NCBI RefSeq assembly: GCF_963678635.1
Contig: NC_087068.1
Coordinates: 11,662,027-11,726,026, forward strand
Reading direction: 5' to 3'
From: Symsagittifera roscoffensis
Lineage: Eukaryota; Xenacoelomorpha; Acoela; Convolutidae
DNA: 64,000 bases
Both the position numbers and the translations under genes were made by a program. Positions 11,677 through 24,200 of the stretch are shown here, piece after piece. Under the pieces are notes generated by a model. The model was not told the DNA's origin. It did no database searches and was given only the letters and a program-made list of their open reading frames with translations. The number at the start of each line of letters is the position of its first letter. Within the stretch, counting starts at the first letter, position 1.

Positions 11677-12220
11677 GTTCCGACTTTCGATACGAAAGTA
11701 ACGGAATATTTGTGCTCGGGGTGGTTGTTTTTTTCTTCAGGCAAATTTCGACTTTTTAACTAGCCATTTTTGACAAAATTTTTATATCATTCAAAAGGTA
11801 TTGTTGTCCTGAGCTTAAATTTGAAAAAAAAATATTTTACCTGTGATCATTCTTCGTAAAGTTATGAGGGTTTAAAGATTGCCATTTTGGCCATTTTGAC
11901 CAATTTGGGACAATTAACGCGCGATATAATTCGCGCTATTAACGCGTAAGCGGAGATTTAATCCGTCTTATAAATTGTTCCAAATTGGTTGAACGAAGCT
12001 TAACTGCAATAATTGATGTGTTACAAGGAACGAAAACTATCTTTTTGCACCTTTATATGGCGTGTGGGGGGATGATTTTCAAAAAAAAATTTCAAATTTT
12101 AGAAAAAACTTTCATTTTATTTTATTTCATATAGTGTTTTTATGTTATTACTGCTGCTCCATAAACCTTCAAAAGCAGTCGGAATATTCAGGGCTTCGCC
12201 CTGGTTTGAGCAGTCTTGTT
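11677..12220 (+). mobile_element. Helentron-like non-autonomous element, copy 3 (head-to-tail with copy 2)
   Basis: Begins GTTCCGACTTTCGATACG at the base after copy 2. Ends CAGGGCTTCGCCCTGGTTTG then AGCAGTCTTGTT. Confidence 0.88.
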
Positions 12221-12633
12221 TTAATTTAAATCTGCTTAGCGCTGCATGTGAAAAGCTCTATTCTGATTGGCTAATAAGTCGAGCTCAGAACCAAGTTAAC
12301 TTCCTCCCTCCTAAACGGATTTGAGGGGGGGTGATGTTAACTTGGTCCAAAAAGATTTCAAAAAAAACGGGAATTATAATTAACTCCGTCCCGTTTTGTG
12401 ATGCGATAACGGAGCCGCGTTTTTGGACAAAATTTGTCCACATATGGGAGTTTATAATCATAATAACATAATTGCAGTTCCTGCGAATCGCAGAGGAGCT
12501 ATCAGTAGGCCTTAACAGTCCTGTTGAGGATAGTCCATTTGTATTATCTCGCCACATTCCAGACAGTGTTATTTTGCTGAGCGAATCTGTTTTTTGCGAC
12601 TCAAGGCCGTTTTTTGCGTCTAGAACTTTTTAC

Positions 12634-13146
12634 GCGAAGCCTTGAATGTTCTGACTGCCTTTTAAAGCTTTATGGAGCAGTAATAACATTAAAAATTTCA
12701 ATTTTTAGAAAAAAAATTTCGTTTTATTTTTTTTTACATTTAATTTTTTTTTAGAAGTCATCCCCCCACAAGCCATATAAAGTACAAAAGGATAGAATTT
12801 GCTCCTTGTAACAAAACAATTATGGCAAATAAGCTTCTTTCAAGCAATTTGGAAAGATTTTAAGACGGATTAACTCTCCGCTTACGCGTTAAAAGCGCGA
12901 AATATATCGCGCGTTAATTGTCCCAAATTGGCCACAATGGCAATCTTTAAACCCCCCATAACTTTATGAAAAATGATCACAGGTGAAATATCTTAATAAA
13001 ATTTGAGCTCAGGATAACAATACCTTTGGATTGATATTTTAAAAATTCCGTCAAAAATGGCTAGTTAAAATGTCGAAATTTGTCCGAAGAAAAAAACCCA
13101 CCCAGAGCACAAATATTCCGTTTCTTTCGTATCGAAAGTCGAACAA
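12634..13146 (-). mobile_element. Helentron-like non-autonomous element, copy 4
   Basis: Reverse copy. The element-3' hairpin is partly lost (GCGAAGCCTTGAATGTTCTG). The element-5' end, TTTCGTATCGAAAGTCGAAC, is intact at 13146. Confidence 0.8.
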
Positions 13147-13452
13147 CAAAAAAAATTATTTCAGATAAAATTTAAATATGGTCAGAATACTTCAAAATAC
13201 TTTACAACAACCGGCAATCTTTGTTTTGATGTGTTTTTGCTCTGTCCTTTGAATGATTACTTGATATGGTAATTCAAAAGTATTTGCTGAATTGTTTATC
13301 TATCATTATTAAGAAGTAAATTAGTTCGACAATTTACTTTTTGATTGCAAATCAAACATAATGGTTCTGATTGAACATTTTTGGTGCTTTAAAACAAAAA
13401 AAAATTATTTCCTCAGCCCGACGGAAAACAAAAACGAGAATTGCATGCATTA

Positions 13453-13636
13453 CGAGGCCAAACTGTGAACTTTGCTTATTGTAAGTGGACTCCGCAACAG
13501 AAACAATTGTTCCGATTGTTTCTTTGATTATTCGGACAAAATTTTGAAGACTTGTTATGTGTAAAGACATGTCTCTGGATTCAAGAGACATGCAGACATC
13601 AAATTGCGCGCTCATCCAGTGCACGCGTTGGCCTCG
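13453..13636. mobile_element. Short CGAGGCCAAACTGTG TIR element
   Basis: Left end CGAGGCCAAACTGTGAAC, right end CCAGTGCACGCGTTGGCCTCG with one changed stretch. Contains one GTGGACTCCGCAAC word. Flanks ATTA and AATG; no convincing target duplication. Confidence 0.65.
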
Positions 13637-15074
13637 AATGTTTCAGGACTAGTATAAATGCAGGGATGTCTTCATCCCTGTTGCTAAAAACGGGGGCTTT
13701 GCTAGTTTCTAGTTGCCAGCTGGGGGGTTTTCGCAATTGCACTAAAAACATCAGGGGACGGGTCAAGACAATCAGAGTCATAAATTATGTCTTCTATAGC
13801 TGAAGTGTAAAAGTCTGAAAAATAGGATTTCGGTATGACTTGCCAAACTTTTCTAGCAATTAATCAGTCTTCTGGTTGCATGATACTTTTCTCCATAGCT
13901 TATCAGAATCAAAAAAACTTTTCAGTGCCGAAAAAAAACAGGGAAATTTTGAATTTTTGATCAAATTTCGAGCAAATAAAGTGAGCGAAAAGATTTATGT
14001 ATGCAGTGAAAATTACAACAGTTTGTTTATGCTTAATTTAAGCTGTTAGAAACTGGTTTTAATCGCAAAAAAGTTAGCTTTTGGTGCCATGTAAGCAGCG
14101 CCATTTTGGGAATTAAACATTTAACAAAATCGGTGAATTTCTGCAAAAAAAACGTTTGACTAAGTTTTTGAATTTTTTTTTCTTCATTTTTTTAAACGTT
14201 TTTTTTTGTTTTTTGTCAATTTTCTGTAGGAATTGTTGTCCAATTGACTTTTTAATGTGTTTAGGACTTTGGCCGATATATTTTGTCCTACTTGCACAGT
14301 AACAGGTTATCCTTGTTCAAGTTGGACTAGTCCTTACTACAAAAGCAATTTCGAGATTTGAAAAAGCCATAAATCAATTTGGTGGACAAATATTTGGCCT
14401 TTTTATGCACTGATATTTGACGCCTAAGGGCATTTTAAATGAGTGTTTTAATGTTTATTCCAGCTCGTTCTAATAGTTACACCAAATTAAGGGCAAGTTT
14501 CCAACAATTCCCTGAAACTTACTATAACAAATCATTGAATATCTTGGAGTGATATATCATATGAAAACACTTCAGTGCTGATTTGACGACAATCAATGAA
14601 ATGTTCCAGTTTCGAGAAAAACAGGCCTAAATTTTCTAAGCTTCAGTAAAATTTCGAGCAAGTATAGCAATAGAGCAATCCTTTTTTAGAAGGATAGAAC
14701 AAAGAGTTTTTATTTCACTCCAGTAAAACTATAATTAAAAATTTTGAGCGCTTTTTTGGTAACAAAAAAAAACTTCAAAAAAAAGAAAAACAATTTAGAA
14801 AGAAAAATTAAAAATTTTATTGAAATTTTTTGTTTTTCTTGTGTTCTTTGACGACGATTATTGCTCAATTTGCCAATTACACTGTGACAGTCATTTATGC
14901 CTGCGTTATAGACTCTTGTCATATCCTTTCACTACTCCACTCCAAAAACGCTAATAAACTACAAGCATTTTTTGGGCTTTCCACGCAATGCCTGTATATT
15001 AAGTCTTTTTGCTTTCGTTCACTATGTGGTTTGAAATTACGTTTATTGTCGTTCAGCATCTCAACATACTTGCA
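13637..15074. other. No gene recognised
   Basis: AT-rich, with poly-A/T runs. Small overlapping ORFs on both strands near 13.6-13.8 and 14.7-15.1 kb lack family features. Confidence 0.6.
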
Positions 15075-15660
15075 ATGGGTACTTGCTTCGTAAGATGTTC
15101 GTTGAACTCTCTTCGCGTCACCTCAACCATGTTGTGCCAGACTTGGATTGGGATGTCCATTCTTGCCGAAAAAGCTCCAGAGACTGTTTCTCGCACTTCG
15201 ATTTGTACTAGATCAGGCAAAAATTCTAACGAGTACATAAATTTGCTGTTTTGCACTGATAAGATTGTTTTTTGCAATAAGTTGAGTAAGAGATACAGAG
15301 TAAAAACAAGAACAATGACTAATTTAGAGCTGAGAGAGAATCTAGGGGTAGTTAATTTCCACATGTTCAGACCTTCATTCTTTGCATTGTTACAATTTGG
15401 TTTTCTGTGATGGGTACTTGCTTCGTTTGATGTTCGTTGAACTCTCTTCGCGTCACCTCAACCATGTTGTGCCAGACTTGGATTGGGATGTCCATTCTTG
15501 CCGAAAAAGCTCCAGAGACTGTTTCTCGCACTTCGATTTGTACTAGATCAGGCAAAAATTTGCTCTTTTGCACTGAGAAGATTGTTTTTTGCAATAAGTT
15601 GAGTAAGAGATACAGAGTAAAAACAAGAACAATGACTAATTTAGAGCTGAGAGAGGAGGT
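15075..15660. repeat. Tandem duplication of ~335 bp with an open minus-strand frame
   Basis: Copy 1 is 15075-15352 and copy 2 is 15410-15660, near-identical. Copy 2 lacks about 20 bp near 15558. On the minus strand both encode LVQIEVRETVSGAFSARMDI and then PIQVWHNMVEVTRREFNEH; a TCTAG acceptor-like site precedes it. No family is recognised. Two ~52-bp repeats (TTAGAGCTGA...GTTGAAAATAAAA) follow at 15642-15743. Confidence 0.75.
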
Positions 15661-15743
15661 AGTTGATGGTAGTTAAGTTGAAAATAAAAATGTTTAGAGC
15701 TGAAGAAGGAGGTATTTGACGGTAATTAAGTTGAAAATAAAAT

Positions 15744-17084
15744 GATTTTGAATCAGTAGTGAGCGATACCTTCAACACAATTTTGTGCGTTTAACCAGTC
15801 AGAATTGATTTTTCTTATTTGGCCTGTAGTCGAGTCCGATCAGCTTTCAGCTCCCTTTTATGGAAAAAGTTTATTAAATTAGTGTCCAGTCAGAAATAGA
15901 GTTCCATTTCAGGAACTTTTCAGTTAGTGTCGTTGTCAATCACAAAAAAGGTTCAACTTTGTTCTATTTGTCGTATTCAATCCCAGAAAAGTTTACCTGA
16001 AATCTTCCGAATAAATTAGAAAAAAAACAAATGAAACTGCAAAAACCGATGACCACAGGTTGTTTGCCGATATAAGTAACGCTAGAAAAAAATATATAAT
16101 AAGTAGCATCACTGCTAGTTTTTTCATCAAGTCACCTGAATTTTTTTTATATAGTCAATCAGGTAAATTTGGAAGAATAGCTCAAAATTGATGAATTTTT
16201 CAAAGCAAATCTTTAGAAATCTTACAATAGATTATACAGAGTTTTGAACTTTAAAAATCTTTTTTAAAACTAAAGGAATGAAGAATTTTGCTGAGGAGGT
16301 TTGACAAATTTGTAAAATTGGGCAGGGGATAAAAAGAATCGTTATATTAAAATACGACTTTTTGATCAATTTCAAATTTTAGAGAAACAAATTTCTTTCC
16401 TTGTCAGGTGTAATTCAGCCGTAAGTTTGAAGCTTTGATATTCAATAATTAGCTCAAAAGTAAACTCTTTGATTGAGTAAGTTTCTCAAAAGAGACCTTT
16501 ACTGAGCCGAATAACTCTATTTTGTGAAATAAAAACGTCAAAAAAACATGAAAAATGTCATCATCTATTTCATCAATAAGAAAATCAATTGGAACTTGTT
16601 CTTTTTAGTACAGTAACTCGCGGAAAATCAAATATTTTGTAAAGTAACCCGAGAAACATCAAATATTTTGTAAAGTAAAGGAAGTTCTTTTTTGTAATGT
16701 ATTTCGAGAAAATTCTGACATTTTTTAAGTAATTATAAAGGTTCTCAAAAGATAAGAAACAGTTTACTTTGAGAAAAAGCTGGATTCTGAATAGTTGATC
16801 TCCAACAAACAGTGTTACTAAAAGATTGATCAACTTTGATCGGTTGATTCTCCCTAAGCAAGAGCAAATAAAACTAATTTCAATTTATTTTTCTTTTACA
16901 AAAAAGCAATCGCTCTATACTTTGTATAACTACTTGAAATTATTTTCAATAGTTCTGAACAACTCAATGTAAGTAAAAAATAATCTACAATTTTTTTGTG
17001 ACATTCCAAATTTTAGGGGCCATGTTTTTAGGACCATGTACTTTTTGTAAATTTGTTGGAGGCTAAATTTCACACTTTTCTGTC
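15744..17084. other. No gene recognised
   Basis: AT-rich spacer before the polymerase relic, apart from the 35-bp repeats at 16.6 kb. No polymerase-like sequence or terminal repeat was seen. Confidence 0.55.
16610..16680. repeat. Two ~35-bp tandem units
   Basis: ATCAAATATTTTGTAAAGTA occurs twice, 34-36 bp apart, in otherwise unremarkable AT-rich sequence. Confidence 0.7.
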
Positions 17085-20000
17085 AGATGCCGGCACTCAG
17101 CAGGAATAAAAAAAAACGAAATGCGAGGAATGTGACAAAGAGTAGAAGAGATCTAAGAGGTAATTATTGTACTTACAACTAGCAAAAAATCAATTTCCAT
17201 GCGAGCCAGAAGCCCGTAAAGTCAACCCCGAAGTCAACAAACTTTGTATCGTGTGAGAAAGAATTCCCAAGCTATTATTCACTTCAACAACATTGCAAGG
17301 AAGATCACGGGTCGAAAGCGAGGAAAACGAAAGATTCTGTAGCTGTTTTGAAAAAAAAAACATCTTTGAAAACGAGGAGGATAGTGATCAGCTACGAGAT
17401 GAAATGAAGGCCTGTTAACACTTCTTGACATATACCGAGATGGAAAGTGTACGCCACAAGGTATTCATTTTTCAATTTTCAAAACTAAATCCTAATCTAT
17501 TTAATGAAAATCGTCTTCAGTCTTTTAAAAACGTGATCGTGCAGCAAAAACCAACAATCCCTGGGGTTTGTGTTACATAATATTAACCTGTGAATTTCTT
17601 TTTTCTACGCTCAAGAAATTAACACACTCTTTGACTCTTTGATAAATATATGCTGCTTTGAACTAAAGCAGACTTAACAACTAAAGAAAACAAGGTCAAT
17701 AAGCAAGATTTCTTTGAATTTTGTGCACAAGAGAGACAAAATACCAAATGGTGATTCAATTTGATCACAAATGTAACCACTTTTGCCGCTTTACTCAAAA
17801 ACGTAACCATGGGATGTCCAGATTGGGTGATTCCCGAATTACTTCTCAGAAATAATCAAGCAAACTGTTTGATATCGGACTCAAAGCGTCAGCCATACAA
17901 AGGATAATATGTGTTTGTTTCGAGCACTTGCAGTTCATATACATGGAACATTAAATCTTGAAACATCCATCGCCAAGTTCTTTATTGATTTCCTGGAAAA
18001 ATTGGGTTGCGATCTGAAACAATTTTGTGACGTTTTGATAGATAATCTGTCAATAGTTGAAGATGTAGTAGAGAAAAACATTTTTATCTGCGATATCGAC
18101 ATTGAAGATGGAGATTTTGTTGGAGAGATAGCTCGGAGAAAAGTCGGTAAATAGAAGAATTCAGTAAAGCTTCTACGATACAACAACCACATTTTTTATG
18201 TCAATAAGATCAACAACTTCATCAAATGCTTCCAACGCGCAAGTTGCGAGACATTTTTTCCACAAGGCAGACAATTTCAACAAGCAGCTTCTACCATGCA
18301 AAGATTGAATCAAAAACATTTACCGAAAAAATGCTTATACTCTACGAGAGACGTTCGTTGGAAAACTAGACGAGTTCAATATCGAGTAAACCAAATAACA
18401 AACTATATTCAAAAATGTCGTCAATTGTGACTTTGAATCAATTTGCGTGCCTTCCGAAGAACTGAAGCCGACAGAAATGATAAATTGGATCGTAAAGCAT
18501 GAACCCATATAAGTGTCAATCTCATCCAAATTATTTAACAAACCCATATTTTTGTGTGACAAAGATCCACAATCATTGAATTTGTTGCAAACTTGTAATT
18601 GTTGGCTAAAAAGAAGAAAGCGGCTACAAACAATTTTCATCATCCTTAATGAGCGAGACAGTTTCAAAATAACTGAAGCAAGATAATACGAAGACAAAAG
18701 TATTGAGGATGAGGAAGAAAGAGACGCATCCACTCATTTTCTAAGAATTCAGAAACGTCAATAATTGATTTAATGCAACATCTAGAGAGGTACACCAATA
18801 CTCTACTAGTATTTGGATTCAACAGTGGCCGGCATGATTTGAACCCCATAAATCATATCTCGTACCCTACCAAATCACTGAAAAAAAATGAACCTCCAGG
18901 TATCAAGAAAGCAAACGCCACTGTTTCCTTCAAATTTGGATACTTTCAGCTTCTGGGCATTATGAAGTTTTTGGGTGGAGCTACTACTTTAGACTCTTTT
19001 CTAAAAGCTTACAAAGCCAATGAATTCAAAGGATTTTTTTCATACGAGTGGTTTGATACTCACAAAAAACTTGATGAACAAAAGATAACGTCGCATGATG
19101 AACTTTACAGTTAATTGAGGAATAGCAACCCTCTCGATAAAAAGTTTGTTGATTACCAAAAAACTTTTTAACACTGGGATAACTGAAGGGCAAGCCTTAA
19201 AAAAGTCGGATTAAAAAACCAAACAACTTACCGGACTGAAAACACTTACGGTTACCTGAAATCTAACTGGGAACAGGACAATATGTCAATATTCACCAAT
19301 TTTCTACAGTGGTATCACAACAAAAATATAGATCGGTACCCTTGAAGCTATGCAGAAATTGATTGAATTTTATCATGACAAAAGGATAGACATGTTCAAG
19401 CTCAGCTGCACGCTACCAAAACTATCGAATATCTGTCTACATAAGTCAACCGACTAAATGTTTTACCCCTTCTTCTCAAGTGATAGACAGTTGCTTGAAA
19501 AAATACCGCAAGATATGACCGGTAGTCCTCCAATTGTTTTCACAGGGAAAGCACTAGCAAATGAGACGTTTATTAGAAAACCAAACAACTTGTTGGTAAA
19601 TCAATCGTTGGCATTGATGCCAGTCAACTCTAGCTTCATTCCATGATTCAGGATGTAACAACATGCTTGTAAAAGAGATGGGACTACAATGCATAAGTTT
19701 AAAAACTCAAGGCAAGGCGAAACCGTGTTCAAGTCATTTTTTCAAGCAACCAGACCTGAATGTAAAATTGAAAGCTGCTACACTACAGGAACACAGAAAA
19801 AAGTGATTGCTTCAAGGTGATGTTTACTGCAACCGCAACTACAGTAAGTCTGTTTTTGAAGCAATGGGTTTTTAATTACTTTTTGCCCTTAACAAGAAGC
19901 TGGGCTAAGGCTAACTGATGATGATATCAATCGTTAAACAAAGAAAAGAGAAATTGCTGAGCTACGAAAGATTACATTCAAGAAAAAGGACACTCCACAG

Positions 20001-21298
20001 AAGAAATGTGGGAGTGTTGTTAGTGGGACCACTATAAAAACAACGTAGAACTGAAAAATCACGTAAGAAGTCATTTTTCGTTCAAAAGACCTCTTTCTTT
20101 CAATTCACTACTGCAAAGTTTAGATCTAAAACACTTTTCGGCTAAGTGCAATGCAGTTTGAAGGTTCCAGATGAACTAAGAGCAAAATTCTCCAATTTAC
20201 CACCTACTGTAAATCTATTGATGTTACCAGAAACGATATTGGGGAATATATGAAGTCATATGCGGAAGAAAACGATTTGTTAAAACAACCGCAACAAATG
20301 ACGATATCGAGCTTTAATTTAAACTATTGAACACTTATAACACCACTTTTCAAATTTTACTTAGAGCTTGGATTGCAGTGTACCAAAATTAATCGTTTTT
20401 TACAAAAACACACCGCGTGTTCAACAGTTTCCTTCAGTTTGTTGTTGATGCTAGGCGAGTCCGTAATTAAAATCCATTATCTGGTGTGGTAGCTGAAGCA
20501 AGGAAACTGCTAGGAAATAGTTCCTATGGCTATCAAATAAAGGACAGATCAAAACAAATAATGAGAAAAAAGCATTGAGATGAAAAAACCCAAAAGGCTA
20601 TCAATAAATAGTTCATCAAGAGACTCATTATCGTAGCCAAAGATAATTATGGAGTGGAACTTATTAAATGTGTTTTAGCGCATCGTGAACCAAGTATAGT
20701 AGGATTCTTTATACTACAGTACGCCAAGTTGAGAAAGATAGAGCTGATTTTTTTTCGATCCATTTTGCGACATCAACAAATTAGAAGAAATCGAAATGCA
20801 TACAGATTCCCTCTATTTGACTTTGACAGAAGAAGATTTAGATGAATGTATCCTTCCCAGCAAGCGATCAGAATGGACTGAAAAGCGAAGCAAGGACTGT
20901 CAAGACCATTTCAGAGCAGATGCTAAAAATGACAGTTTCCCCCGTACTTGCTGCTCTAAACATAAATAACATGACAAGAGAGAATCAGGATTGTTCAAGG
21001 AGTTCATATGCACCAAAATGCTGCGCCCTTGTAGTAAAACTTTTTGCTGTTACGATAGTAAGAGTCAAAAATATAAGTTTAGCAGTAAAGGACTGAACAA
21101 ACGCGCAGTAGAAGACTCTGGAGATGGTCCGATGGCAAAGTATCGACAAGTATTGGATGAAGCAAAGAGTTTAAAGTCAACTAATAGAGGAATAAAACGA
21201 TTGCAACTACTGAACAAACTTGAAAAAGGACTGAGGTACTTTTACCCTAAATGGGAAGTTGAATGTGATGGAATAAATACTAAACCTCTAAGTTTGTA
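17085..21298 (+). pseudogene. Protein-primed family B DNA polymerase relic (Maverick/Polinton-type)
   Basis: A ~4.2-kb stretch carries polymerase pieces in the right order but in shifting frames with many stops. In order: a C2H2-like segment (CEKEFPSYYSLQQH, ~17260); MCLFRALAVHIHG (17909-18154) with NIFICDIDIEDGDFVGE; an exonuclease-II-like FGFNSGRHDLN (~18815); KFLGGATTLDSFLKAYKAN (~18965); a motif-A-like GIDASQL region (~19610); motif B LLGNSSYGYQI (~20510); motif C MHTDSLYLTL (~20800); and a conserved tail through SSKGLNKR to the stop at 21296-21298. Motif C should read DTDS, so the first catalytic Asp is His. Maverick/Polinton and related virus-like elements encode such polymerases with a linked integrase, capsid and protease; none of these was seen nearby. 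The copy is inactive. Confidence 0.8.
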
Positions 21299-22526
21299 AG
21301 AGATTATGTATTAAAAATAAATACGATGCTGTAAATAAAAACATTTTCTCTCTCTAATGAATCTTTTTTTTAAACAATTCTTTTTAAACGCCTCGCTTGG
21401 GTTGACAATTTTTTTTTTCAGAAACCGTTTAGAAACTTAAACATCGGCAAATTGGGCGCTTAAAATTTTTTGAAACCCAAAATTTCTCGAATCTTACCAT
21501 CTTACCAACTGAAACTCTGAAACCTATAATCTTATTACATGGGAAATCTATTCCCTATGTTAATGCATAGGGTGCGGAACAAGTACTCTGTAGTCCATGA
21601 TAATACATGGGGGTCCGCATGGGGTAGCGCTGAGTTGCTCCAACATATACTAATTGTGTGTTCCTGATGATGATAATGACTTTGTGTTCAGTATATATAT
21701 TTTTTTGTCCCGCATGGGACAAACTCCCTCACTGGTCAACCGCACGCATCAAAAGCACGGGTCGAAAACGCGGGTCAAACTCCCGCACGGGTCAAACTCA
21801 TTTAATAATTTTAAATTTATATTAAATTTGTCGAGTAATATTTAACGCCAAAAAAGACTGTTATTTGTTATATCAAAAAGGAGGTGAAAGAAAAAACAAA
21901 AATGACATCAAATATTAAATTATCTAGCTCAAATGATAATTATTTGCATATTCTACGCTATAACTATTGACAGACTACTATTTTGAACCCTGAATATTGT
22001 ATTTTGTATCGTTGTAGTAGCTACCTAAGGTGATAATTTACGAAGAGTATCCTTGATTTTATTTAAAAAGTTTTTCACCCATTCAAGCTTTTTTATCTAG
22101 GTGTTGTGTTGAAGCGACTAACTTATTGAAAATGAATCACAAAAAAAACTAGCGTTGTCTATATAATTAAGATTTATACGGTTCGTTTTACGATATGATT
22201 TCTTTTCACTTCAAACCATTCACTTAAATGATTTATGACAATGAACTTCTTGTATATAATCTTGAATAATACGTTTATAATTTAGAAGTTTTTAGGCCGA
22301 GTTATTACAATGCATGTTTTTAATTCATGTTTGGATTCTTTCGAGAATATATTAATATCCCACAAAATATACTCAACTCCCCAAACTTTGCTACTTCCAC
22401 AACAGAGTAAAAATCATAAGAAAAAACAGTCTAGTATTAAATGACGAAGTTATTATTACGGATTCCCCTATCCACGGACTCCGCAATTTTTTGCTTGACG
22501 ACAAGTTGAAAGGTAATTTGAATATA
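21299..22526. other. No gene recognised; short GC-containing repeats
   Basis: After the polymerase stop the sequence holds imperfect repeats around CCTATGTTAATGCATAGGGT and CACGGGTCAAACTC (21540-21800), then plain AT-rich DNA. No integrase, capsid or protease motif. Confidence 0.55.
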
Positions 22527-22932
22527 CAGGGGCGGATTTAGGGAGGGGAGTCTGGAGGGGTCGACGTTTTTTTCCCAGGGATTCGACCCACTACCAAAAC
22601 AAAGGGTCTCCCCTTTGTAATATTTTTGAGATATCCATTTTTGACTGATGTACCCTAAAGTTATTCTGAAGGCAAATTCGGTGGCAATATATACCAGTTT
22701 TGAGGGGATAGCGCGCGCGGAAAAAAACGCAATATGAAATTGCCAAAAAGTGCCTAATAACGCCTTTTTTGGCCTGTTTTTTGCCTGTGGCACAAAAAAA
22801 TTGCTCAAAACAGAACCTTTCTAGAGCTTTGAGAGAGCTCGGAGAAACAATTTGTTCGACCAAAAAAAAGTCCACAAAGCATTCGAAATTTTTTTGGAAA
22901 CCCCCCTCCAGAAAATCCCAGATCCGCCCCTG
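22527..22932. mobile_element. hAT-like non-autonomous element (CAGGGGCGG family), copy C
   Basis: Both terminal inverted repeats are present: CAGGGGCGGATTTAGGG at the left and CAGATCCGCCCCTG at the right. No clear 8-bp flank duplication. Open frames inside, on both strands, are incidental. Confidence 0.75.
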
Positions 22933-23054
22933 GTCGGATATGAGTTGAGTTTTTGAATTTTTTCTACATATCTGCATTCACTAGCCTATTATTGTCCTAA
23001 AAACATGTGCCAGGTCCAGATAAGGAAGAGTTCTCTAATAGTACATCCAAATAG

Positions 23055-23680
23055 GTTACCCGCACTGGAGTTCCATGGATAAAAATCTATTATACTGTCA
23101 TTTTATAGTCAGTATCTATGAAATTACCAAAGTAATTGATTATAATCCATTATAATTGGTTATAATCCAATAAAAATGGACTGTATTTCTTATTCTTTTT
23201 ATGCCAATATAATCCCTTATAATCGGTTATAAACAATCATAAAGGATTTTTTCGAGAGGTTAGTTATGAATTTACCACTTTTTTTCAAGGAAAGTTATCG
23301 CATTTCCTGTTCAGTGCAGTTGCTACGTATTAGGTTTCATAAAATGTTATAATTCACTTTTCATCAATTTTTATAATAAATTTTGTCTTATATACCCCGT
23401 TTACCCCCTCCCTGTTCCCCCCGCCGGTTTGCAAAAGATTTTGCAAAAAAATGTATAGATTATAATCCGTTGTAATCAATTATAATGGGTTTTAAATAGA
23501 TTTTAATCCATTATAATAGATTTCAATGGATTGTTTTTTACGAAACTAATCGACTATAATGACAATATAATCGATTACGTGGTCTAAATTTGCCACAATA
23601 ATGGATTATAATGACAACATTTTAGACAACAATTTTTCTTTATAATCGATTATTATCCATGGAACTCCGGTGCGGGTAAC
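23055..23680. mobile_element. GTTACCCGCAC TIR element filled with TATAATC repeats
   Basis: The left end GTTACCCGCACTGGAGTTCC continues ATGGATAA. The right end is its inverted complement over ~30 bp with one change. The interior is dominated by GATTATAATCCATTATAA-type words of 10-12 bp on both strands. No ORF and no clear target duplication. A diverged relative may lie at ~35130-35290. Confidence 0.75.
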
Positions 23681-24145
23681 ACTTCCAAGAAGATAACATA
23701 ACAATAAAAATCCCGAGCTGATTAGTGCAACAGCAGCTCAGAAAAACCATTAAGAAAAACTGATTTATGTATATAATTGATATAGTTCAATTATAGTCAA
23801 AACTAAAATTATAAAACACAAAATATGGCCCCCAGATTCTTGTAAACTATCCGCCCCTATTTTGATTTTCAGAAATTCAACTTTGGCTGCCACATTTTCA
23901 ATAGCTTAAAACTATGTTCAGAAAAAAATATTAATCTAAAACTAGAATAATACAACTGCGAACGCGCGAAAATGAAAACCCAATTAGTTTTTGACATATG
24001 TGAAATGTATAAATTTTTTCAGTAATGGTTGTCAAAGATAATACATGCATAGAGGGAAATAGTTAACAAGGTCCACAAGGGGGATAGTTAACAAGATTCC
24101 GGCCTCCCTATAAAAAAATTAACAGGCAGGCATATGCGAAATTTT

Positions 24146-24200
24146 GGATCTACTTAACAATCTCCTCCCCCCTTTTTGAAAGGGGAAGATTGTTAGATCC
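24146..24200. mobile_element. Short foldback element of the GGATCTACTTAACAATCTCC family
   Basis: GGATCTACTTAACAATCTCC, then CCCCCCTTTTTGAAAGGGG and AAGATTGTTAGATCC, a 55-bp version of the 25890 element. Related words (GTTAACAAGATCC) with G runs lie at 24065-24105 and 24250-24280, so the whole patch may be decayed copies. Confidence 0.7.

Noticed and set aside
22437-22977. Two ~125-residue minus-strand ORFs
   Set aside because: Both read across a non-coding hAT-like element in different frames.
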